Assembly: GCF_037104765.1 (NCBI RefSeq) | Contig: NZ_JBAWSY010000009.1 | Coordinates: 66,267-130,266 of the forward strand | Direction: 5' to 3' | DNA length: 64,000 nt | Source: Psychrobacillus mangrovi | Lineage (GTDB): Bacteria; Bacillota; Bacilli; Bacillales_A; Planococcaceae | Shown: one piece after another, positions 34,797 through 43,820 of the stretch | Layout of the letters: the number at the start of each line of letters is the position of its first letter | How positions within the stretch are numbered: the stretch's first letter is position 1 | The notes under the pieces: generated by a model | Seen by the model: only the letters and a program-made list of their open reading frames with translations | Database searches by the model: none | Told to the model about the DNA's origin: nothing | Program-made: the position numbers and the translations under genes

Positions 34797-35417
34797 TTGA
34801 CGCCAAAAGTATCAGAAGAGTATAAGGAAGAAAAGAAAAAAGAAATAATACAGGCTGCAGCAACTGTTTTTGGTTCAAATGGTTTTTATTCCACGACGAT
34901 GGATGATTTAGTTAAAGCTTCGGGGATTAGTAAAGGAGCAATCTATCATTACTTTAAAAGTAAGGAAGAAGTATATGAGCATATGCTTCAGCAGCAAGTG
35001 GAACAGACTATTCAAGTGTTGACAGATAAATTCTCACATGTTCATTCCTCGATAGAAAAGATTGCTGTCTTATTCGATCTATATACGTCTAACGAGTGGT
35101 TGAAGGAACCAAAATTAAATAGTGTAAGAAACCAATTGGAGCATTGGATTGCAGGAAGTAGAGAAGAAGAACGAGCGAAATTTGAAAGACATAGTAAAAT
35201 TTTTCATGATCTTATCAATTCTATTTTAGAAGAAGGTCGAGATAGCGGAGAAGTTTCAAGAAAACTCAATACATCACACGCTGCAAAATTATTTTGGAGT
35301 ATGATCGATGGAATGCTTTTACATGCATCTGTCTTACCTTCCTTTTCATATTTGCAAATCGTGAAGACGGCAAAAGAGATGTATATATCATTTCTACAAA
35401 AGGGGAACTTAGGATGA
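34797..35417 (+). CDS. TetR-family transcriptional regulator
   Basis: A 206-residue repressor starting at TTG 34797. The N-terminal helix-turn-helix is clear (FGSNGFYSTTMDDLVKASG, then SKGAIYHYFKSKEEVYEHML). The C-terminal ligand domain is helical and not assignable. It overlaps the next gene by an ATGA junction and probably regulates its own operon with the two acetyltransferases. No palindromic operator was identified upstream. Confidence 0.9.
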   Translation: MTPKVSEEYKEEKKKEIIQAAATVFGSNGFYSTTMDDLVKASGISKGAIYHYFKSKEEVYEHMLQQQVEQTIQVLTDKFSHVHSSIEKIAVLFDLYTSNEWLKEPKLNSVRNQLEHWIAGSREEERAKFERHSKIFHDLINSILEEGRDSGEVSRKLNTSHAAKLFWSMIDGMLLHASVLPSFSYLQIVKTAKEMYISFLQKGNLG

Positions 35418-36292
35418 TTACGTTTAAAACAATGGAAAGTTTATCTTTTAAGGTAGCACATGAACTTTTTATAAATGGATTTGAAGGTTATTTTATTCCC
35501 ATGAAGATGTCACTTGATGCTTTTGTGGCCCGTATGGGAAATGAAGGCCTTTCTCCAGAACTATCAATTGTAATGTACGATGAAGATTATCCAATCGGTT
35601 TTGTATTACAAGGTGTAAGGGAAGTAGAAGGTCAAAAAATAGCATGGAATGGGGGCACAGGAATCATTCCTGCTTATAGAGGGAAAAAGCATGGAACTGT
35701 TCTGATGGAAAAAGCGGTTGATCTATTAAAACAACAAAATGTTTCTATAGCTAGCTTAGAAGCGTTGTCTGTAAATAAACCGGCAATAAAATTATATGAA
35801 AATGTTGGCTATGAAGTAATCGACACATTACACTTTTTGGAGGCAGAAGGCGTGCTCCCTTATAAAGAAGATTTAGAGAATGAATTTACCATTATTCGTA
35901 TTCCTGCATTTCAAACAGTTAATAGTGGAGTTTTTCCAACTCAAGTACCCTGGCAGGTTGATCCATCTATTATGCCTAAAGTAGGGGGAGAGGCTGTCAT
36001 CGCAACTAAAAATAATGAAGTATTTGCCGCTTGCCTTATAAGAAAAAGACATCAATATGGATCTGAACTTGAAGGTGTCACACTATTTCAAACGGTCTTG
36101 AAAAAGGAAAATGTGGAAGGGGAGCGAGCACTCCAATTAGTATTACAGGAAGGGCTTGACTTCAAACAACCTATTAAAAGAACAACTTATAATTTGCTGG
36201 ATCTGAATCAAAGAACACTTTCTTTCTTGCAGAATAATGGATTCAAAAGTACAGAGATATCACAAGTATTTATGGTTAAAATTTTAATGTAA
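35414..36292 (+). CDS. GNAT-family N-acetyltransferase
   Basis: A 292-residue protein. The ATG at 35414 overlaps the TetR stop (ATGA) and follows AGGGGAAC; upstream in-frame codons belong to the overlapping regulator gene. The first 150 residues form a GNAT domain with the acetyl-CoA loop IIPAYRGKKHGTVLMEKAV and NKPAIKLYENVGYE. The remaining 140 residues look like a second, degenerate GNAT half ending FLQNNGFKSTE. Substrate unknown. Confidence 0.87.
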   Translation: MITFKTMESLSFKVAHELFINGFEGYFIPMKMSLDAFVARMGNEGLSPELSIVMYDEDYPIGFVLQGVREVEGQKIAWNGGTGIIPAYRGKKHGTVLMEKAVDLLKQQNVSIASLEALSVNKPAIKLYENVGYEVIDTLHFLEAEGVLPYKEDLENEFTIIRIPAFQTVNSGVFPTQVPWQVDPSIMPKVGGEAVIATKNNEVFAACLIRKRHQYGSELEGVTLFQTVLKKENVEGERALQLVLQEGLDFKQPIKRTTYNLLDLNQRTLSFLQNNGFKSTEISQVFMVKILM

Positions 36293-36295
36293 TCA

Positions 36296-36330
36296 AAAAC
36301 AGCAACTATAATTTCTATAGTTGCTGTTTT
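36296..36330. terminator. Bidirectional terminator
   Basis: Perfect 15-base stem AAAACAGCAACTATA / TATAGTTGCTGTTTT (36296-36310, 36316-36330), between convergent genes. Confidence 0.92.
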
Positions 36331-36805
36331 ACTTCACTTCATAAATAGAAGCAATTGTTTGGTTTGTTTCACTTAAGAGGCGATTCAAGGCAGCACGGAA
36401 ACTTTTATACGTTTCAATTTCCACATGAATACTTGCATGAACAATCTCTCGAATGAATTTAGGGTTGAAGCCTACATAAATGGAACGAACACCCATAAGT
36501 CGTAGAGAACCATTTAAGCGAGATATCGAAATTGCAAGATCATTGTAGTCAAATGATACTACATCTTCTAATCTAACTCCTGTGAAATCAAAAACAACAT
36601 TTTCAATGTCTCTATTTTCCCCAATATACATAAGGGTTTGTGTTTCAATATTTTCGAAACGTTCGGGAAACATATACCCAACAATTGGAATCATGATCGT
36701 TTTAGGAACAATAGATGGAATAATAGGAGTAGACATCGTTTGAATTATTTGTTCATAATAGGCTATTTTATCTTTTAGCTGTTGAATTTCTACTTCTTGT
36801 GACAT
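36329..36805 (-). CDS. STAS-domain protein (RsbR/RsbS-like)
   Basis: A 158-residue protein; the ATG at 36805 has GAGGTG upstream. After a short coiled coil (QEVEIQQLKDKIAYYEQII), a STAS domain begins with TIMIPIVGYM and continues with DIENVVFDFTGV and LMGVRSIYVGFNP. RsbR-type proteins have an N-terminal globin-like sensor before the STAS domain; here it is reduced to the coiled coil. In the family such domains form stressosome particles controlling sigma-B. The usual phosphorylated Thr/Ser positions are not clearly conserved (DFTGV keeps one Thr). Stressosome membership is inference. Confidence 0.83.
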   Translation of the reverse strand: MSQEVEIQQLKDKIAYYEQIIQTMSTPIIPSIVPKTIMIPIVGYMFPERFENIETQTLMYIGENRDIENVVFDFTGVRLEDVVSFDYNDLAISISRLNGSLRLMGVRSIYVGFNPKFIREIVHASIHVEIETYKSFRAALNRLLSETNQTIASIYEVK

Positions 36806-36930
36806 ACTGACACCTCTACTTTTTTCCATTATACGAATACGACTCGGATAAATCAAATTTATACTAGAAAAAGAATAGTTAAATAGAATAAATGATATTT
36901 GAATGAAGCATGTACACTTAAAAGAATAAA

Positions 36931-36967
36931 CTAAAAAAGCCCTTAGGAGTTAGAACTCGAAAGGGCT
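36931..36967 (-). terminator. Terminator after the thioredoxin-like gene
   Basis: Minus-strand stem AGCCCTTTCGAGT / ACTCCTAAGGGCT (about 36938-36967) followed by a T run on that strand. Confidence 0.85.
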
Positions 36968-36976
36968 AAATGATTA

Positions 36977-37294
36977 TTAGTTTTGTGCATCTAAAAATTC
37001 TGTTACTTGCTCAGGAGATTTTGCATTTGCACTATGTAAGTGTGCTTTTTTCTCTCCATTTTGATAAATAAGTAAGCTTGGAATTCCCATTACTTCATAT
37101 TTATCAGCAATTTCAGGAAGTTCGTCACGGTTTACTTCATACCAAGTATATTGATTGTATTTTTCTACAATTGGGTCGATGAACATTTCCATACGGCGGC
37201 AATCAGGGCACCAGCCAGCTTCGAATTTTACCAGTACTTCGTTGTCCCCAGAAATAATTTCATTAAATTGTTCTGCTGTTGTAATTTTATTCAT
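36977..37294 (-). CDS. Thioredoxin-like protein
   Basis: A 105-residue thioredoxin fold with active site WCPDC in FEAGWCPDCRRM and the cis-Pro segment MGIPSLLIY. WCPDC differs from the WCGPC of TrxA and is found in YdbP-type proteins, so it is a specialised rather than housekeeping thioredoxin. It is cytosolic with no signal peptide. GGAGG lies before the ATG. Redox partner unknown. Confidence 0.9.
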   Translation of the reverse strand: MNKITTAEQFNEIISGDNEVLVKFEAGWCPDCRRMEMFIDPIVEKYNQYTWYEVNRDELPEIADKYEVMGIPSLLIYQNGEKKAHLHSANAKSPEQVTEFLDAQN

Positions 37295-37506
37295 ATAAAT
37301 ATACCTCCGATGATTTTTTGGGGTTTTCTAAATGCAAAACGCTCTCTGCAAAAGTAACGTAGAACACTTTTCTTAAACAGTGTACACTGTTTCGGAAGTA
37401 CTAGAAAGAAAACTGCTCTAAACATATCATTTTATTATTGCGAAAATTTAAAAATTGTTCTAAACTAATAGATATAGAAGTGCTTTTATTTTTTTTACCT
37501 ATAAAA

Positions 37507-37524
37507 TGAATGAGTATTCATTCA
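37507..37524. promoter_or_regulatory. FadR operator of the fadNAE operon
   Basis: An 18-base palindrome, TGAATGAGTATTCATTCA, matching the known Bacillus FadR site (TGAATGA-4-TCATTCA). It lies immediately after a TATAAA -10-like box (37500-37505), so bound FadR would cover the transcription start. FadR is released by long-chain acyl-CoA, which would induce fadN-fadA-fadE. Confidence 0.92.
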
Positions 37525-37546
37525 AAGCGAAGGGGAGGCTTTGTAC

Positions 37547-39931
37547 GTGACATATCAAATCAAAAAGGCTGCTGTTTTAGGTTCAGGGGTAATGGGATCT
37601 GGAATAGCTGCTCACCTAGCCAATATTGGCATTCCTACATTATTATTAGACATCGTTCCGAATGAAGTAAATAAAGAGGAATCAGCAAAAGGATGGAATT
37701 TGGAGCATCCTATGGTTCGTAATCGTTTTGCTCAAACAGCATTACAAAAACTATTAAAGCAGAAACCGGCTCCACTTACTTCTACTAAAAGCCTACAGTT
37801 AATAACGGCTGGAAACTTAGAAGATGATCTAGAAAAATTAATAGATGTTGACTGGATCATTGAAGTAGTTGTAGAAAATTTAAATGTGAAAAAGAGCTTA
37901 TATGAAAAAATAGATGCAGTACGAAAACCGGGAACAATCGTTAGTTCCAACACTTCAGGTATAAGTATTAATGCGATGGTTGAAGGACGGTCGGAGGACT
38001 TTGGAAAACATTTCTTAGGAACTCATTTCTTCAATCCCCCAAGATACCTCAAATTATTAGAAGTAATACCAGCAAAAACTACGGATTCTGAAGTAGTTGA
38101 ATTTATGAAGCAATTTGGAGAAGACATTTTAGGGAAAGGAGTCGTTTTGGCAAAAGACACTCCAAACTTTATTGCAAATCGCATTGGAACATACGGATTA
38201 CTTATTTCCTTACGGGAGATGCAAGAACGTGGATATTCCGTCGGAGAAGTGGATTCAGTCACTGGTCCTTTATTAGGTCGTCCAAAATCAGCTACATTCC
38301 GTACTTTGGATGTTGTTGGATTAGATACATTTGCACATGTTGCCAAAAATGTATATGACCAAACGTCTGGTGAAGAGCAAAAAGTATTTGAAATTCCAGC
38401 ATTTCTTCATAAGATGCTAGAAAATAAATGGCTTGGAGCTAAATCAGGTCAAGGGTTCTTCTTGAAAAAAGATAAGGAAATATTGGAATTAAATATTGAA
38501 ACACTCGAATATGAACCAGCTAAAAAGCTAAAAACTGCCTCTATTGAAATGGCTAAGCAACAAAAAGGCCTAGCTGCAAAAGTGAAGACTTTAACGTATG
38601 CAAAGGATCGTACTGGAGAACTTTTATGGAGCATTTTGAGTCCAACACTTCTTTATTCTGCTGAACTACACGGTGAGATTGCTGATGATATCGTAGCAAT
38701 CGACCAAGCTATGAAATGGGGATTTGGCTGGCAGCAAGGACCATTTGAAATATGGGATGCCATTGGAGTGAAAGAGTCCGTTGTGAAAATGAAAGAGGAA
38801 GATAAAGCAATTCCTTCATTTGTACAGTCGTTATTAGATAAAGGTTTTGAATCATTCTATAAAGAAGAAGAGGGAGATCTTTACTTCTTCGATGGAAATG
38901 ACTATAAAGTTGTTCCAGTTAATGAAAAAGTAATTGATTTAAAAAGATTTAAGAAAAAACATGGTGTTATTAAATCAAATTCTGGTGCAAGTTTAATAGA
39001 TTTAGGAGACGGAATTGCCCTTTTGGAATTTCACTCGAAATCAAATTCAATTGGTTTAGACATAATCCAAATGATTAACTTTGCAATCGACGAAGTGGAA
39101 AAGAATTACAAGGGGCTTGTCATCGGAAACCAAGGGAAAAACTTTAGTGTTGGAGCGAACCTAGGGATGATCTTAATGGAAGCGCAGGACGATAATATTT
39201 TTGAGCTTGATTTTGTTATTCGTAGCTTCCAAGATGCCATGATGAAAATGAAATATTCTTCTAAACCAGTTGTCGCTGCTCCGTTTGGCATGACATTAGG
39301 TGGAGGAGCAGAGGCTTGTTTGCCAGCTACGCATATTCAAGCAACTACTGAAGCTTATATGGGTCTAGTAGAAGCTGGTGTTGGTTTGATCCCAGGTGGC
39401 GGTGGAAACAAAGAGCTTTATATGAAACATTTAAAAGGTCTTCCGAACGGGGTTCAAGTTGACTATCAATATGTTGCGAACAAAGTGTTTGAAACAATAG
39501 CGATGGCGAAAGTTTCCACTTCAGGAGAAGAAGCACGTGAAAATAACTTCCTAAACTTTGCTGATGGTATTAGTGTCAATCCAGATCATCAATTATATGA
39601 TGCGAAACAAGCCGCACTTGCGCTTGCAGACGCTGGATACAAAGCACCTATTCGTGAAAAAGTTCCTGTTACGGGTTCGCCAGGTTATGCAACTTTACTG
39701 TTAGGTGCAGAGGGCATGTTCCTATCCGGTTATATTAGTGAGCATGATTTAAAAATAGCTAAAAAAATTGCATATGTTATTGCTGGTGGAGAAGTTCCTT
39801 ATGGCACTTTAGTGGATGAGCAATATTTACTTAATTTAGAACGCGAAGCTTTCTTAAGCTTAGTTGCAGATCCAAAATCACAAGCAAGAATGCAGCACAT
39901 GTTAGTGAAAGGTAAGCCATTACGCAACTAA
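37547..39931 (+). CDS. fadN: 3-hydroxyacyl-CoA dehydrogenase / enoyl-CoA hydratase
   Basis: A 794-residue bifunctional beta-oxidation enzyme. GTG 37547 is chosen, eight bases after GGAGG; TTG 37541 is too close. The N-terminal NAD domain starts KKAAVLGSGVMGSGIA (residues 5-20), with SSNTSGI, THFFNPPR and the second dehydrogenase part to about 340. A hydratase-like domain (about 470-690) has the oxyanion-hole segments GKNFSVGANL and GMTLGGGAE. It hydrates enoyl-CoA and oxidises the 3-hydroxyacyl-CoA. First gene of the FadR-controlled operon; the thiolase follows after 30 bases. Confidence 0.95.
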   Translation: MTYQIKKAAVLGSGVMGSGIAAHLANIGIPTLLLDIVPNEVNKEESAKGWNLEHPMVRNRFAQTALQKLLKQKPAPLTSTKSLQLITAGNLEDDLEKLIDVDWIIEVVVENLNVKKSLYEKIDAVRKPGTIVSSNTSGISINAMVEGRSEDFGKHFLGTHFFNPPRYLKLLEVIPAKTTDSEVVEFMKQFGEDILGKGVVLAKDTPNFIANRIGTYGLLISLREMQERGYSVGEVDSVTGPLLGRPKSATFRTLDVVGLDTFAHVAKNVYDQTSGEEQKVFEIPAFLHKMLENKWLGAKSGQGFFLKKDKEILELNIETLEYEPAKKLKTASIEMAKQQKGLAAKVKTLTYAKDRTGELLWSILSPTLLYSAELHGEIADDIVAIDQAMKWGFGWQQGPFEIWDAIGVKESVVKMKEEDKAIPSFVQSLLDKGFESFYKEEEGDLYFFDGNDYKVVPVNEKVIDLKRFKKKHGVIKSNSGASLIDLGDGIALLEFHSKSNSIGLDIIQMINFAIDEVEKNYKGLVIGNQGKNFSVGANLGMILMEAQDDNIFELDFVIRSFQDAMMKMKYSSKPVVAAPFGMTLGGGAEACLPATHIQATTEAYMGLVEAGVGLIPGGGGNKELYMKHLKGLPNGVQVDYQYVANKVFETIAMAKVSTSGEEARENNFLNFADGISVNPDHQLYDAKQAALALADAGYKAPIREKVPVTGSPGYATLLLGAEGMFLSGYISEHDLKIAKKIAYVIAGGEVPYGTLVDEQYLLNLEREAFLSLVADPKSQARMQHMLVKGKPLRN

Positions 39932-39961
39932 TTTTGCGTAGGTGATAAGGGAGGAATACTC

Positions 39962-41137
39962 ATGCGTGAAGCAGTTATCGTAGCAGGTGCAAGAACACCA
40001 GTAGGAAAAGCGAAAAAAGGTTCTTTAGCAACTGTTCGTCCAGATGATTTTGGAGCTTTAGTTGTGAAGGAAACATTGAAAAGGGCTGGTGGTTATGATG
40101 GTCCAATAGATGATTTAATTTTAGGTTGTGCAATGCCTGAAGCAGAACAAGGAATGAACGTTGCAAGAAATATCGGAGCACTGGCAGGTCTTCCAGATAC
40201 AACACCTGCTATTACAGTAAACCGCTTCTGTTCTTCCGGTTTACAATCCATTGCATATGCAGCAGAACGTATCATGCTAGGCCACTCAGAAGCAATTATT
40301 GCTGGAGGGGTAGAGTCAATGAGTATGGTACCAATGATGGGAAATACGATTCGTCCAAATGCTCATTTAGCAGAAACGGCACCGCAATATTATATGGGAA
40401 TGGGTCACACTGCTGAGCAAGTAGCAAACAAATATGGTGTGAGTCGTGCAGATCAAGATGCTTTTGCCGTACGTTCACATGAACGTGCAGCTGCTGCAAT
40501 TGCAGCAGGTAAATTCAATGATGAAATCGTTCCTGTCGAAGTAGTAAAGCATTATATTGATGAAAACAATAAAGCTCAAGTGAAAAAGTTTTTATTCGAA
40601 ATGGATGAAGGCGTTAGAGAAGGTACAACGGTTGAAACACTTTCTAAATTACGTCCAGCATTTAATGTTCGTGGATCTGTAACGGCAGGAAATGCTTCTC
40701 AAACATCTGATGGGGCAGGTGCAGTTCTTGTTATGGACCGAGAAGTGGCAGAAGCTCAAGGGCTAAAACCTCTTGCGAAATTCCGTTCATTCGCAGTTGG
40801 CGGTGTTCCACCAGAAGTAATGGGAATCGGACCGATTGTAGCAGTACCAAAAGCATTAAAGTTGGCAGGACTATCTATAGAAGATATTGATGTTTGGGAG
40901 ATCAATGAAGCTTTTGCTTCTCAATCACTTCAAGTAGTTCGCCATTTAGGGATCGACATTGAAAAAGTTAATGTGAATGGCGGAGCAATCGCACTTGGAC
41001 ATCCGCTTGGGGCTACTGGAACTATTTTAACTTTAAAAATGATGAGCGAATTAAGACGCCAAGGAAAACAGTTCGGAGTCGTTACTATGTGTATCGGCGG
41101 GGGAATGGGAGCAGCTGGAGTATTTGAGCTTTTATAA
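39962..41137 (+). CDS. fadA: Acetyl-CoA acyltransferase (3-ketoacyl-CoA thiolase)
   Basis: A 391-residue thiolase, the last step of the beta-oxidation cycle. The nucleophilic Cys is in NRFCSSGLQS (about residue 88), the His/Cys pair in NGGAIALGHPLGATG and CIGGGMGAAG, and the ENEAFA-type segment reads EINEAFA. GGGAGG precedes the ATG. It lies between fadN and fadE as in B. subtilis. Confidence 0.96.
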   Translation: MREAVIVAGARTPVGKAKKGSLATVRPDDFGALVVKETLKRAGGYDGPIDDLILGCAMPEAEQGMNVARNIGALAGLPDTTPAITVNRFCSSGLQSIAYAAERIMLGHSEAIIAGGVESMSMVPMMGNTIRPNAHLAETAPQYYMGMGHTAEQVANKYGVSRADQDAFAVRSHERAAAAIAAGKFNDEIVPVEVVKHYIDENNKAQVKKFLFEMDEGVREGTTVETLSKLRPAFNVRGSVTAGNASQTSDGAGAVLVMDREVAEAQGLKPLAKFRSFAVGGVPPEVMGIGPIVAVPKALKLAGLSIEDIDVWEINEAFASQSLQVVRHLGIDIEKVNVNGGAIALGHPLGATGTILTLKMMSELRRQGKQFGVVTMCIGGGMGAAGVFELL

Positions 41138-41173
41138 GCTATCACAAATTTCAAACAAAAGGGGAGATTTAAC

Positions 41174-42955
41174 ATGACAGAAGTTAAAGACGTAATTAAA
41201 GGCGGAAGCTTTTTAGTGGAAGATTTAGAGGCAAGCCGAGTGTTTACACCAGAGGATTTTACCGATGAACAAAAAATGATTGCTAAAACAACTGAAGAAT
41301 ATGTAAAAAATCAAGTGTTACCAGTTGTAGAAAATCTAGAACACCATGAATTCGAGCATTCAGTACGTCTATTAAAAGAAGCTGGAGATCTAGGGTTACT
41401 TGCTGCTGATATTCCAGAAGAATATGGCGGTTTAGGACTAGATAAGATTTCTTCTGCATTAATTGCAGAGAAACTCTCAGTTGCTGGTGGTTTTTCCATC
41501 ACGCACGGAGCACATGTTGGAATTGGGACATTACCAATCGTTTTATTTGGTAATGAAGAGCAAAAGCAAAAGTATCTACCAAACTCTGCATCAGGAGACA
41601 AAATCTCTGCTTATGCATTGACTGAGCCAGGTTCAGGTTCGGATGCTTTAGGTGCAAAAACTACTGCAAAATTGAATGCAGAAGGAACTCACTATATTTT
41701 AAATGGTGAAAAACAATGGATTACGAATGCTGGTTTTGCAGATGTATTTGTTGTTTATGCGAAAATTGATGGAGATAAATTCACGGCATTTATCGTAGAA
41801 AAAACGTTCCCAGGCGTTTCAGTAGGAGCAGAAGAAAAGAAAATGGGTATTAAATCTTCTTCTACTCGTACACTTATTTTACAAGATGCAGAGGTGCCTG
41901 TAGAAAACTTACTTGGTGAAATTGGCCGTGGTCATGTAATTGCCTTCAATATTTTAAATATCGGTCGCTACAAATTAGGGGTAGGTACAATTGGTGGATC
42001 TAAACGTGCTTTAGAGCTTGCAATTTCATATACAAATCAACGTCAACAATTTAAAACACCTATTTCTTCCTTTAATTTAACAAAACAAAAGCTTGCTACA
42101 ATGGCTTCTAAGTTATATGCAACAGAAAGCTTGATTTACCGAACTGTTGGTTACTTTGAAGAACGCATGGGACAATTAAGTGAGGCAGAACAAAAAGATG
42201 GAAAAGCAATTGCAGCTTCTATCGCAGAATATGCAATTGAATGCTCTATCAATAAAGTAGTTGGATCAGAAGTTCTTGATTACATCGTCGATGAAGCTGT
42301 TCAATTACATGGTGGATATGGCTTTATGCAAGAATATGAAGTAGAGCGTATTTATCGTGACTCACGTATAAACCGTATTTTCGAAGGGACGAATGAAATT
42401 AACCGATTAATCGTTCCTGGTACATTCTTGAAAAAAGCGATGAAAGGCGAGCTTCCATTACTTCAAAAAGCACAAAGTCTACAAGAAGAGCTACTGATGA
42501 TGATGCCAGAAGAAGTAAGTGATGAGCCACTAGCACAAGAAAAAGTATTAGTAGCAAATGCGAAGAAAATTGGTTTACTTGCTGCAGGTCTTGCTGCACA
42601 ACGCTTTGGTGCAAAACTTGAAGCAGAGCAAGAAGTATTAGTTAATATTGCGAACATTGCTAATAACCTTTTTGCAATGGAATCAGCGGTCCTTCGTACA
42701 GAAAAAGCAATTGACCGTGACGGAGCAGAAAAAGCTAGCCAAAAATTACTGTATACGCAGATCTTCTGCCAAGAAGCATTTGATGAAATTGAAAAAGCAG
42801 CAAAAGAAACATTAATTGCATCTGTTGAAGGTGATAACTTACGAATGATGATTTCTGCACTTCGTAAACTAACTCGCTATACTCCATACAATGTGATTGC
42901 TAAGAAACGCGAAGCTTCTGTTAAGTTAATTGAAGCTGAGAAATATGTTGTTTAA
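41174..42955 (+). CDS. fadE: Acyl-CoA dehydrogenase
   Basis: A 593-residue FAD enzyme that makes the first double bond in beta-oxidation. Motifs are YALTEPGSGSDA (FAD-binding), KQWITNAGFADV and the catalytic Glu region YRDSRINRIFEGTNEINR near residue 400. The C-terminal extension of about 170 residues, compared with 380-residue family members, is normal for the FadE (YusJ) type. AAGGGGAG precedes the ATG; a strong terminator follows. Confidence 0.95.
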   Translation: MTEVKDVIKGGSFLVEDLEASRVFTPEDFTDEQKMIAKTTEEYVKNQVLPVVENLEHHEFEHSVRLLKEAGDLGLLAADIPEEYGGLGLDKISSALIAEKLSVAGGFSITHGAHVGIGTLPIVLFGNEEQKQKYLPNSASGDKISAYALTEPGSGSDALGAKTTAKLNAEGTHYILNGEKQWITNAGFADVFVVYAKIDGDKFTAFIVEKTFPGVSVGAEEKKMGIKSSSTRTLILQDAEVPVENLLGEIGRGHVIAFNILNIGRYKLGVGTIGGSKRALELAISYTNQRQQFKTPISSFNLTKQKLATMASKLYATESLIYRTVGYFEERMGQLSEAEQKDGKAIAASIAEYAIECSINKVVGSEVLDYIVDEAVQLHGGYGFMQEYEVERIYRDSRINRIFEGTNEINRLIVPGTFLKKAMKGELPLLQKAQSLQEELLMMMPEEVSDEPLAQEKVLVANAKKIGLLAAGLAAQRFGAKLEAEQEVLVNIANIANNLFAMESAVLRTEKAIDRDGAEKASQKLLYTQIFCQEAFDEIEKAAKETLIASVEGDNLRMMISALRKLTRYTPYNVIAKKREASVKLIEAEKYVV

Positions 42956-42997
42956 TTAAATGAAAGAGCCAAAAAGATCGGCTTAAATCTAAAACAT

Positions 42998-43037
42998 AAG
43001 GCAGTTGGAATTTGCTCATTCCAACTGCCTTTAAAAT
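42998..43037 (+). terminator. Terminator of the fadNAE operon
   Basis: Stem AAGGCAGTTGGAA / TTCCAACTGCCTT with an 8-base loop and a TTAAAATTTT tail. Confidence 0.88.
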
Positions 43038-43098
43038 TTTGCTTAAATAAATCTCTAACATTAATGAAGTGGAAGTCAATAGTATTTATAACCCTTGT

Positions 43099-43640
43099 TA
43101 TATCAATACTTCAACGATGTTCCTTTGATTAGTCCTAATTTCTTCTAAATTTATACTAAACAATGCAACTGATTCTGTTTCTAATTCCTTCAGAACATGA
43201 CCATATTTATCGTAAATCATTTTGTGGAGTATTCCCTAATCGTTCAACAATTACTATTACATCCGAAACGTTGTTCAATAATATTGTACAATGTTTATGT
43301 CATAAACCATGGATTATAACAAGAGGTAGTCCAGTTTTCTTTAATAATCTTATATCAGCAAGCATATATTTTACTGTTGTCTGAAGAAGAATTTTCCAGT
43401 TTGATATGATAAAAACAAAGGAATCATCTTTAAATTTATACTCAAAAGAGAGCATGGTTTCTCTACACCATTTACGATAAATATTCTCGATATTTTTCCA
43501 TTGTAGATGGAAAGCTTCACCTCGTCTTATACCTGTGTAGGGAACTGTTTGAAGGAAAGAATAGTTTGTTATATTTTCTTGATGTTTTGCAGCATCCAAT
43601 ATATTAAATAATTCAGATGGCTTTTTTAAAATTTCTTAGG
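43099..43640 (-). pseudogene. Relic of a Tn916-type tyrosine recombinase (integrase)
   Basis: On the minus strand, KKPSELFNILDAAKHQ, then YTGIRRGEAFHLQWKNI, which contains the first catalytic Arg of tyrosine recombinases. Further on come IIHGL-stop-HKHCTILL, where the normal HGLRHTHCT motif has lost its Arg to a stop, then VIVERLGNTP and, after a frameshift, YGHVLKELE. The order matches phage and ICE integrases, but there are stops, a frameshift and a deleted core, so it is inactive. It marks a past mobile-element insertion between fadE and yusI, genes that are adjacent in B. subtilis. Confidence 0.85.
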
Positions 43641-43820
43641 ATAAGAAGTGCTGTATTAAACTAAAAAGGTTTGGTCTAAATCCGTTGGCACAGCTAAACA
43701 AATTGGAAACATACACAATTAATTTTACAATTATCAATGTTTCAAATTGCGATTGAAAAGTCTTTTTTACATGGTACAATCTGTAGCGCGAATGGTGAAA
43801 TAAGGAGGTCGCTTTATTGG

